NCBI GenBank assembly: GCA_905221605.1
Contig: CAJNDS010002409.1
Span: 376,082 to 440,081 of the forward strand
DNA length: 64,000 bases
From: Symbiodinium natans
Lineage: Eukaryota; Sar; Dinophyceae; Suessiales; Symbiodiniaceae
Direction: 5' to 3'
Shown: positions 37,958 to 48,242 of the stretch, in pieces
Layout: each line of letters begins with the position of its first letter
Numbering within the stretch: the first letter of the stretch is position 1
Notes under the pieces: model-generated
The model's database searches: none
Seen by the model: only the letters and a program-made list of their open reading frames with translations
Told to the model about the DNA's origin: nothing
Position numbers and translations under genes: made by a program

Positions 37958-38964
37958 GTTCTGTTGGCTGCAATTGACAAACTGAGTCTTGTGGCTGGCT
38001 TTGTTGGTAATTGGGTTCATTCAGGGTCGCCGAAGTTCGCTACGGCATTTTGGGTCCGGCTTGGGCTCTTTGGGCTGTCAAGTGTGTGGGGGCATGGTAT
38101 GGGAGGCTCGTTTAGAGGCCTGCGGGTGGCAGGGTGCTTCAGGGTGCTTCGTCTGTGTTCGTTGTCTTGTTTACACGATAGGCCTCAGAAGGGCCTGTCG
38201 TGTGGCAGCGTTTTTCGCACACCGTTTGGAGGTCTGCTACATAGACCATGCTCTAAGGTGTAGGGTTTAGGCTTCAGGGTGGCTCCCTCACACTTAGGCT
38301 ACATGATGGTCGGGAACTCAGTTGTCGCAGTGTCTCATGCACAACTTACAGCTGCATCCGGCACGAGTTGTTGCCATAGTAGGGCTTAGGCACCAAACCC
38401 CTTCTCCGAAAACACTGATCCCAAAGATCTTTAGACCAACCCAACACAACATCCATAATCCATGGTGCATTCTGACGCATGTGGTAGTTCGTGCCCTCTC
38501 ATGCATGCCTGCGAGACGTGCAGAGTTGCAGTGATTTCGTGATTCGAGCTTTTGTACCTGGTGTCATTTCGTGTTTGGGAGGGCATGCTGAAAGGCATCA
38601 GTTCTGGTTACGAAAACTTCAGTCGGAGTTCCGGGCGTTTCAACAGAGTGAATTGTTTCTTGCTAAGCGCGGAATGTCGATGTCCTTCGGCCTTATGTCG
38701 TTCTGAGGGACTTTGCCTGAGCACCCTATCGATATCTCCGGCTGCGAATCTACCTATGATTTGAGCCTGATCATTATGCCGGCGAAGACCCCAAACAGTA
38801 AGATTGTAGATCAAGGGAAAGCGGCATGAAACAATAACGCGACGCGTAGAAGTCGGCAGGCCGAGTTTACAATCAGAAAAACTGGGCTCAGTATGGAGGC
38901 GTGGGTTTCAGGCTTCTCTTTGGAGCTGCCTGGGGTCGGAACAACCCTTTCCCAATCCAAACGA
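37958..38964. other. Intron or spacer before the satellites
   Basis: GT-rich, G-rich intron-like text to about 38270, then mixed sequence. A possible acceptor TTCATTCAG at 38024 is followed by an open frame, but it does not match the expected PP2A continuation. Confidence 0.4.
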
Positions 38965-41900
38965 GGGATTGACATGGATGTCCAAGCGCCGCCCACATGC
39001 ATTTTGTCAGGCCTGAAAAATGCATTTGGTTTTTCTTTCTACATTTGCAACGCCATGCTCTCTCTTTCTGTACTTTTTCAAAGGCGAAAGCAGCTGAGTG
39101 CATTTAGGCACGCGCGAAAAACGCAGTTGCGCATGCATCTCTTCTGTACGCAGCTTGTCTTTACGACGAAGGATCAGCTCTTAACTCAATTCTATTGTGG
39201 TTGTGGAAGGAGCAAGCTACGCGAATGCATTTTGCCCACTTAAAAAATGCACCTGAGCCTGATTCTGGGTCTGTTTCGGAACTCCTGCAAAATGCCGAAC
39301 ATTGTTCTAAACGCGTTTTTCAATTCCTATAGCTACTTTTATGCACAGAAAACACATCAGAAGAATCGAATACGTCATGAGCCAGCAGAAACCAAGACTA
39401 AACATGATAGGAAACCAGTGCCAAATGCATTCTTCGGGCGACGAAAAATGCATTTGGAATGCCCTAGAAATGCATGTCGGGTAGATGTTGGTCGTAAAAC
39501 ACCAACCTACTTTTTTGTTTTGTTTTCGTTTGCTTTTCATGCTGTAATAGAGCAAAGATAACCCAACAGACATGGATGACCAGACGCTGCCGAATGCATT
39601 TTGCCAGGCCTGAAAAACGCATGTGGTCTTGCTTTCCACATGTGCAACGCCGCGTGCTCTTTCTGCACTTTTTCAAAGCGAAAACAGGTGAATGCATTTG
39701 GGCACGGGCGAAACATGCATTCGGACTTTGGTTTCTTCCGTACGGGGCCTCTGTCTTTGACACAACAGTCAGTTATCAAGTGAGTGTTTTTTGTGGTTTT
39801 GGAAGGAGCAAGCTGCGCGAATGCATTTTGCCTGCTTCGCAAAATGCATCTGGGCATGTTGCTTCTGATTTTGGGCCCCTTTTCGGGAATTTTGCAAAAC
39901 GGTGATTATGGTTCTAAACGCGTTCAAATCCTATATAGATGTTCTTATGCGCAGAAAGACATCAAATTTCGAAGAAGTCATGAGCCGGCAGAACCCAAGA
40001 TTGCAACATGATAGGAAACCAGTGCCAAATGCCTTTTTCGGGCGACGAAAAATGCAAGTGGAATGCCCTCAGATGCATGTCGGGGAAATGTTGGTCGTAA
40101 AACACCAACCGACGTTTTTGTTTTGTGTTTGCTTGTTTTCATGCTGTAATGGAGCAAGACAACCCAATAGACATGGCTGTCCAAGCGCTGCCCGAATGCA
40201 TTTTGCCAGGCTATAAAAAAAGCATTTGGTCTTGCTTTCCACATTTGCAACGCCATGCTCTCTTTGTGCACTTGTTAGAAGGCGAAAACAGCTGAATGCA
40301 TTAAAGCGCGGGCGAGAAATGCATTTGGACAGAGGCTTCTTCTGTACGCAGCCTCTGTCTTTACGACAAAAGATCAGCTTTTGACTCAAGCCGATTGTGG
40401 GTTGTGGAAGGAGCAAGCTGCGCGAATGCATTTTGCCCACAAAAAAATGCACCTGAGCATGTTCTTCCTGATTCTGGGTCTGTTTCGGTACTCCTGCAAG
40501 ACGCCGAACATTGTTCTAAACGCGTTTTTCAATTCCTATAGCTACTGTTGTGCACAGAAAACACATCAGAAGAATCGAATACGTCATGAGCCAGCAGAAA
40601 CCAAGACTAAACATGATAGGAAAGCAGTGCCAAATGCATTCTTCGGGCGACGAAAAATGCATTTGGAATGCCCTAGAAATGCATGTCGGGTAGATGTTGG
40701 TCGTAAAACACCAACCTACTTTTTGTTTTGTTTTCGTTTGCTTTTCATGCTGTAATGGAGCAAAGATAACCCAATAGACATGGATGACCAGACGCTGCCG
40801 AATGCATTTTGCCAGGCCTGAAAAACGCATTTGGTCTTGCTTTCCACATGTGCAACGCCGCGTGCTCTTTCTGCACTTTTTCAAAGCGAAAACAGCTGAA
40901 TGCATTTGGGCACGGGCGAAACATGCATTCGGACTTTGGTTTCTTCCGTACGGGGCCTCTGTCTTTGACACAAAAGTCAGTTATCAAGTGAGTTTTTTTT
41001 TGTGGTTTTGGAAGGAGCAAGCTGCGCGAATGCATTTTGCCTGTTTTGCGAAATGCATCTGGGTATGTTGCTTCTGATTTTGGGCCCCTTTTCGGGAATT
41101 TTGCAAAACGGTGATGATGGTTCTAAAGGCGTTCAAATCCTATATATAGATGTTCTTATGCGCAGAAAGACATCAAATTTCGAAGAAGTCATGCGCCGGC
41201 AGAACCCAAGATTGCAACATGATAGGAAACCAGTGCCAGATGCGTTTTTCGGGCGACGAAAAATGCATGTAGAATGCCCTCAGATGTATGTCGGGGAAAT
41301 GCTGGTCGTAAAACACCAACCGACTTTTTTGTTTTGTGTTTGCTTGTTTTCATGCTGGAATGGAGCAAGACAACCCAACAGACATGGCTGTCCAAGCGCT
41401 GCCCGAATGCATTTTGCCAGGCCTGAAACAAGCATTTGGTCTTGCTTTCCACATTTGCAACGCCATGCTCTCTTTGTGCACTTGTTAGAGGCGAAAACAG
41501 CTGAATGCATTAAAGCGCGGGCGAGAAATGCATTTGGACAGAGGCTTCTTCTGTACGCAGCCTCTGTCTTTACGACAGAAGATCAGCTTTTGACTCAAGC
41601 CGATTGTGGGTTGTGGAAGGAGCAAGCAGCGCGAATGCATTTTGCCCACAAAAAAATGCACCTGAGCATGTTCTTCCTGATTCTGGGTCTGTCTCGGTAC
41701 TCCTGCAAGACGCCGAACATTGTTCTAAACGCGTTTTCAATTCCTATAGCTACTTTTATGCACAGAAAACACATCAGAAGAATCGAACACGTCATGAGCC
41801 AGCAGAAACCAAGACGAAACATGATAGGAAACCAGTGCCAAACGCACTCTTCGGGCGACGAAAAATGCATTTGGAATGCCCTAGACATGCATGTCGGGTA

Positions 41901-43515
41901 GATGTTGGTCGTAAAACCCCAACCTACTTTTTTGTTTTGTTTTAGTTTGCTTTTCATGCTGTAATGGAGCAAAGATAACCCAATAGACATGGATGACCAG
42001 ACGCTGCCGAATGCATTTTGCCAAGCCTGAAAAACGCATTTGGTCTTGCTTTCCACATGTGCAGGGCCGCGTGCTCTTTCTGCACTTTTTCAAAGCGAAA
42101 ACAGCTGAATGCATTTGGGCGCGGGGCGAAAAATGCATTCGGACTTTGGTTTCTTCCGCACGGGGCCTCTGTCTTTGACACAAAAGTCAGTTATCAAGTG
42201 AGTTTTTCTATTGTGGTTTTGGAAGGAGCAAGCTGCGCGAATGCATTTTGCCTGTTTTGCGAAATGCATCTGGGTATGTTGCTTCTGATTTTGGGCCCCT
42301 TTTCGGGAATTTTGCAAAACGGTGATGATGGTTCTAAACGCGTTCAAATCCTATATAGATGTTCTTATGCGCAGAAAGACATCAAACTTCGAAGAAGTCA
42401 TGCGCCGGCAGAACCCAAGATTGCAACATGATAGGAAACCAGTGCCAGATGCGTTTTTCGGGCGACGAAAAATGCAAGTGGAATGCCCTCAGATGCATGT
42501 CGGGGAAATGTTGGTCGTAAAACACCAACCGACTTTGTTGTTTTGTCTTCGTTTTTTTTCATGCTGTAATAGAGCAAAGATATGCAAAGATAACCCAATA
42601 GACATGGATGACCAGACGCTGCCGAATGCATTTTGCCAGGCCTGAAAAACGCATTTGGTCTTGCTTTCCACATGTGCAGGGCCGCGTGCTCTTTCTAGAC
42701 TTTTTCAAAGCGAAAACAGCTGAATGCATTTGGGCACGGGCGAAAAATGCATTCGGACTTTGGCTTCTTCCGTACGGGACCTCTGTCTTTGACCCACAGG
42801 CAGTTATCAAGTGAGTTTTTTTCTTGTGGCTTTGGAAGGAGCAAGCTGCGCGAATGCATTTTGCCTGTTTTGCGAAATGCATCTGGGTATGTTGCTTCTG
42901 ATTTTGGGCCCCTTTTCGGGAATTTTGCAAAACGGTGATTATGGTTCGAAACACGTTCAAATCCTATATAGATGTTCTTATGCGCAGAAAGACATCAAAT
43001 GTCGAAGGAGTCATGAGCCGGCAGAACCCAAGATTGCAACATGATAGGAAACCAGTGCCAAATGCGTTTTTCGGGCGACGAAAAATGCAAGTGGAATGCC
43101 CTCAGACGCATGTCGGGGAAATGTTGGTCGTAGAACACCAACCGACTTTTTTGTTTTGTGTTTGCTTGTTTTCATGCTGTAATGGAACAAGACAACCCAA
43201 TAGACATGGCTGTCCAAGCGCTGCCCGAATGCATTTTGCCAGGCCTGAAACAAGCATTTGGTCTTGCTTTCCACATTTGCAACGCCGTGCTCTCTTTGTG
43301 CACTTGTTAGAAGGCGAAAACAGCTGAATGCATTAAAGCGCGGGCGAGAAATGCATTTGGACAGAGGCTTCTTCTGTACGCAGCCTCTGTCTTTACGACA
43401 AAAGATCAGCTTTTAACTCAAGTCGACTGTGGGTTGTGGAAAGAGCAAGCTGCGCGAATGCATTTTGCCCGCTTTGAAAAATGCATCTGAGCATGTTCTT
43501 TCTGATTCTGGGTCC
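38965..43515. repeat. 605-bp satellite in ~1.21 kb dimers (higher-order repeat)
   Basis: The word GCGCGAATGCATTTTGCC or a close variant marks each monomer, at about 39221, 39817, 40422, 41025, 41631, 42237, 42849 and 43454 (steps 596-612). Two monomer types alternate. Type 1 carries CACCTGAGCATGTTCTTCC and TTTACGACAAAAGATCAGC; type 2 carries CTGGGTATGTTGCTTCTG and CAGTTATCAAGTGAGT. The alternation breaks once, at about 42240-42850, where two type 2 monomers are adjacent. Copies are very similar. Each monomer holds about ten AATGCATT palindromes. ORFs up to 299 codons exist but change frame between copies. Confidence 0.95.
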
Positions 43516-46514
43516 ACCCTGCCTCCGCCTCGCTCATGATCGGAGACCATGCCACGTCACACCCCATTCACTCATGATCGACCATCGGAGACCACGGACC
43601 CAAGCGCGCGACACCCCCGCAATCCCTGTCGCTCGCCACGGACCCGAACCGCGTGACACCCGTCCGGCCCCATTGCGCTCATGATAGGAGACCATAGGAG
43701 ACCACGAATCCAAGCGCGTGACACCCTCTCAACCCCTGTCGCTCATGGGAGATATGGGAGACCACGGAGCCGGATCACGCGACACCCGCCCAGATCGGAG
43801 AATCTGGGAGACCACGAACCCAGCGCGTGACACCCTCCCAAGCTTGTTGCTCATCGGAGTGCATGGGGAACCACGGACCCGAACCGCGTGACACCCACCC
43901 AGCCCCGTTGCGCTCATGATCGGAGACCACGGAAATCTACGAACCCAAGAGCACGACACCCTCCCAACCCCTGTCGCTCATGATCGGAGACCATGAAGAT
44001 CACAGAGCCGGACCGCGTGACGCCCGCCCAGCCCCATAATCGGAGACCATGGGAGACCACGAACCCGGACCGCGTGACACCCGCCGAGATTGCGCTCGCG
44101 AGACCATGGGAGTCCATGGACCCAAGCGTGTAACGCGCTGGAGACGACGGAGAGCACGGACCCGAACCGCGTGACACCCGCCCGGCCCCAGTGCGCTCAA
44201 CCCTTATGATCAGAAAACAATGCAAAACCGCACACCCGAGCCGCGTGACACCCACCCAGCCAACTGCACTCATGATCGGAGACCAGACCCGCGTGACACC
44301 CTCCCAACCTCGGTCGCTCATGATCGGAGACCGTGGAGATCACGGACCCGGACCATTTCGCTCGGGAGACGCTCGGGAGACCACGCACCCAAGCGCGTGA
44401 CACCCTTGTTTCAGAGACCATGGAAACCATGGACCGCGCGACACCCAGGCCCGAAGCGCGTGACACCCACCCGCTAGTTGGCCCCACTTGTGCTCATGAT
44501 CGGAGACCATGGGAGAGTGACACCCACCCACCCCCCAATTGTGCTCATGATCGGAAACGATGGGAGACCACAGGCCCCGAAGCGCGTGACACCCACCCGG
44601 CCCCAATCGGGCCCCAATTGTGCTCATGATCGGAGACCATGATGGGAGACCGCAGGCCCGATCGCGTGACACCCACCCGGCCCCAATGGCCCCAATTGTG
44701 CGCATGATCGGAGACCATGGGAGACCACAGGCCCGAAGCGCGTGACACCCACCGGCCCCAATGGCCCCAATTGTGCTCATGATCGGAGACCATGGGAGAC
44801 CACAGGCCCGAAGCGCGTGACACCCACCCAACCCCAATGGCCCCAATTGTGCTCATGATCGGAGACCATGGGAGACCACAGGCCCGAGCGCGTGACACCC
44901 ACCCGGCCCCAATAGCCCCAATGTGCTCATGATCGGAGACCATGGGAGACGACAGGCCCGAAGCGCGTGACACCCACCCGGCCCCAATGGCCCCGATTGT
45001 GCTCATGATCGGAGACCATGATGGGAGACCACGGCCCGAAGCGCGTGACACCCACCCGGCCCCAATGGCCCCAATTGTGCTCATGATCGGAGACCCTGGG
45101 GCGCGTGACACCCACCCGGCCCCAATGGCCCCAATTGTGCTCATGATCGGAGACCATGGGAGACCACAGGCCCGAAGCGCGTGACACCCACCGGCCCCAA
45201 TGGCCCCAATTGCGCTCATGATCGGAGATAATGGGAGAAGCGCGTGACACCCGCCGGCCCCAATGGCCCCAATTGCGCTCATGATCGGAGACCATGGGAG
45301 ACCACAGGCTCGAAGCGCGTGACACCCACCCAACCCCAATGGCCCCAATTGTGCTCATGATCGGAGACCATGGGAGACCACAGGCCCGAAGCGCGTGACA
45401 CCCACCCAACCCCAATGGCCCCAACTGTGCTCATGATCGGAGAGCATGGGAGACCACAGGCCCGAGCGCGTGACACCCACCCGGCCCCAATGGCCCCAAT
45501 TGTGCTCATGATCGGAGACCATGGGAGACCACAGGCCCGAAGCGCGTGACACCCACCCGGCCCCAATGGCCCCAATTGTGCTCATGATCGGAGACCATGA
45601 AGGGAGACCACGGGCCCGAAGCGCGTGGCCCCAATGGCCCCAATTGTGCTCATGATCGGAGACCATGGGAGACCACAGGCCCGAAGCGCGTGACACCCAC
45701 CCGGCCCCAATGGCCCCAATTGTGCTCATGATCGGAGACCCTGGGGCGCGTGACACCCACCCGGCCCCAATGGCCCCAATTGTGCTCATGATCGGAGACC
45801 ATGGGAGACCACAGGCCCGAAGCGCGTGACACACCCGCCCGGCCCCAATGGCCCCAATTGTGCTCATGATCGGAGACCATGGGAGACCACAGGCCCGAAG
45901 CGCGTGACACCCACCCAACCCCAATGGCCCCAATTGTGCTCATGATCGGAGACCATGGGAGACCACAGGCCCGAGCGCGTGACACCCACCCGGCCCCAAT
46001 GGCCCCAATTGTGCTCATGATCGGAGACCATGGGAGACGACAGGCCCGAAGCGCGTGACACCCACCCGGCCCCAATGGCCCCAATTGTGCTCATGACCGG
46101 AGACCATGATGGGAGACCACGGGCCCGAAGCGCGTGGCCCCAATGGCCCCAATTGTGCTCATGATCGGAGACCATGGGAGACCACAGGCCCGAAGCGCGT
46201 GACACCCACCCGGCCCCAATGGCCCCAATTGTGCTCATGATCGGAGACCCTGGGGCGCGTGACACCCACCCGGCCCCAATGGCCCCAATTGTGCTCATGA
46301 TCGGAGACCATGGGAGACCACAGGCCCGAAGCGCGTGACACCCACCGGCCCCAATGGCCCCAATTGCGCTCATGATCGGAGATAATGGGAGACCACAGGC
46401 CCGAAGCGCGTGACACCCGCCGGCCCCAATGGCCCCAATTGCGCTCATGATCGGAGACCATGGGAGACCACAGGCCCGAATCGCGTGACACCCATCTGGC
46501 CAAGCGCGTGACAC
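43516..46514. repeat. 76-bp satellite, about 39 copies
   Basis: The unit contains GTGCTCATGATCGGAGACCA, TGGGAGACCACAGGCCCGAA, GCGCGTGACACCCACCC and GGCCCCAATGGCCCCAATT. The left third (43516-44480) is diverged and the right part (44480-46500) is nearly uniform. Variant units (CGGAGACCCTGGGGCGCG at 45737 and 46245; GGCCCGAGCGCG at 45461 and 45969) repeat at exactly 508 bases, so a seven-unit block was duplicated. It abuts the 605-bp satellite directly. Confidence 0.95.
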
Positions 46515-48109
46515 TTTTTTTTCTGAGGAGAGGACCCCAAACGGTTCCTGTTTGGGGAAAAATTGATCAACCAATACCGCCGTGTCATGAGGCTCGCAGC
46601 TCCTGCGCTGTTAAGGTACACAAAGCATCCTCGAGCATGTTCTGTATAAGGAGCGGATAGCCGAAGGCTCTGGTCTCAAGCAACCAGTGTAACATACCCC
46701 AAGAGTCACAGTCCTGTGCGGTTCATTCTTAGACCAAGGCCCCTGAACCCGGCACCATGACTCTGTGAGAAACGAAACTCCTTTAAAGACGAAGCGAAGC
46801 AGAAGCAGAGCAGAGAGCCGAGCGCCTGCACATGGCGGGGGAGGGCGAACTGGGCGCACTTCCCCAGCTGGTCAAGGAAGTCTTGTGCCCTGTGGGGGAT
46901 TTAAGTTGAGAGGAGCCAGGAAAGCTGCTTCTTTCTTCGGTGATGAGGGGGGGGGGGGCTTTGAAGCTGACTGGTTTATAGGCTCAGCAGGGCTCATATA
47001 GGGTCCATGGCATTTAGGGGTTTAGGTGGTTCTCAAGGAGGCTTGGGGGGGATTCAGGTTTTTTTTGTTGGGACTTTCTTGTTCCAGGGCGCCTCTCCGT
47101 GCCCTGTAGAGCCGAGGCCCGACAACCTTACCTCCAACCCGGTCCAACCCTCATCAGCCTCAAACCCTCAACCCCACAATCTTAAATTCTCAGCCCTAGC
47201 ATCTGAAGAGTTCCCCTGCACCTTGTTTGAGCAGAAATAGGGTAGGGGTTGGGGTTTTTGAAAAGCCCAAGGCAACAGCACCGCGATGAGCAGCAGAGGC
47301 AACTGGATCAATGGCTTCACAGCCTGGATCTCTGGCGCCACTTCAGGGTGTTTCACCCTAAGCCCTAAAGCGCCCTAAATGCCCTCAACCCTTGTCCTAA
47401 ACCCTTCTTGATCTAGGGCTTCAGTGATTCAAAGTGCGAACCCGAAGTCTGCGTCTCTCGCCTTGCGGTCAGCTAACGGTTCCTGTGCTGCGGCTTCCTT
47501 CAGGAGTGTTCGGGTTCAGGGTTTCGGGTTTAGGGTTTTCGGGTTTAGGGTTTAGGGTTGTTGGTGTGTGGGTTTTTGGGTTTTAGCGCGTACCAGGATG
47601 CGCTGCTATACCCCTAAGAGGCCAGTAGCTTATCCTGGGAGGGTTGAGGGTTCTAGGGTTTCGGGGGAAACAATTGTGAGGGGGAGATGAATGTATGGGG
47701 TTTGGCATGATGCTGCGTCAGGCCTGTGCAATTCGTACTACAATGCCCCATAAAGCACTGTATGAACGGTATGAACCCGCAACAAGAAAAGCCATAAGCC
47801 CTAAACCCTAGACCTTACCCTAAACTCTAAACCTTTCAAACCCTAACCCTACACCTGATAAGCCATAAGCCCTGCACCCAAAACGCTCAGGATGGGCTTC
47901 TAAGGCAGGGCTTGCACAGCACCCTTCGCGGTTCGACTTCTTCTGAAGCGGCAGCTGGGGCTGAATTTAGGCCCTCTTGCAGCGCAGCGCTTCGGCTTTG
48001 TAAGGCTTACATAGGGTTTGTATGGGGGCTACAGGGCTTCTGCGGTTTAGGGCCATAAGGCCCGGGGGGGGGGGGGAGTGGGGTGGTCTGTTGGGGGCCT
48101 GAGCCTGAG
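46515..48109. other. Exon-island region right of the satellites
   Basis: Telomere-like text at 47140-47180, 47350-47405, 47518-47562 and 47795-47860; poly(G) at 46947-46959 and 48064-48077. The best coding island is 46795-46891, listed separately. Nothing else was assigned. Confidence 0.5.
46795..46891 (+). CDS. Candidate exon, charged helix
   Basis: After GACGAAG the frame reads EAEAEQRAERLHMAGEGELG, then ALPQLVKEVLCP, and ends at a GT donor (46892) followed by GGGG text. It could be a HEAT- or armadillo-like helix pair and so perhaps part of the PP2A-like gene beyond the satellite block, but that link is only a possibility. Confidence 0.4.
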
Positions 48110-48242
48110 CATGGATGCAGTTTGCCCGAAGATCTTCAAGCTTTCTTGCGCCAAGTTGCACTTCGACTCGTATGCGCCGGTTCTGTCGACTTCGCTGCAC
48201 ATGTCTGCCATCAACACTACCAGATCCGACATGATGAGAATC
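48110..48242 (+). CDS. Candidate exon, unrecognised
   Basis: After CCTGAG the frame reads HGCSLPEDLQAFLRQVALRL, then VCAGSVDFAAHVCHQHYQIR, and can end at a GA donor (GAATC/GAGGAGG). It looks like helical protein. A second open frame (MDAVCPKIFKLS...) runs through the same bases to a stop at about 48284, so one of the two is false. Confidence 0.4.

Noticed and set aside
37478-38263. 261-codon ORF over the PP2A region
   Set aside because: It crosses GT-rich intron text. The PP2A exons at 37714 and 37900 read in other frames with clear homology.
41002-41901. 299-codon ORF in the 605-bp satellite
   Set aside because: The frame is not kept between monomers, and the repeated NAF/MHF/KCI residues are translations of the AATGCATT palindrome in different frames.
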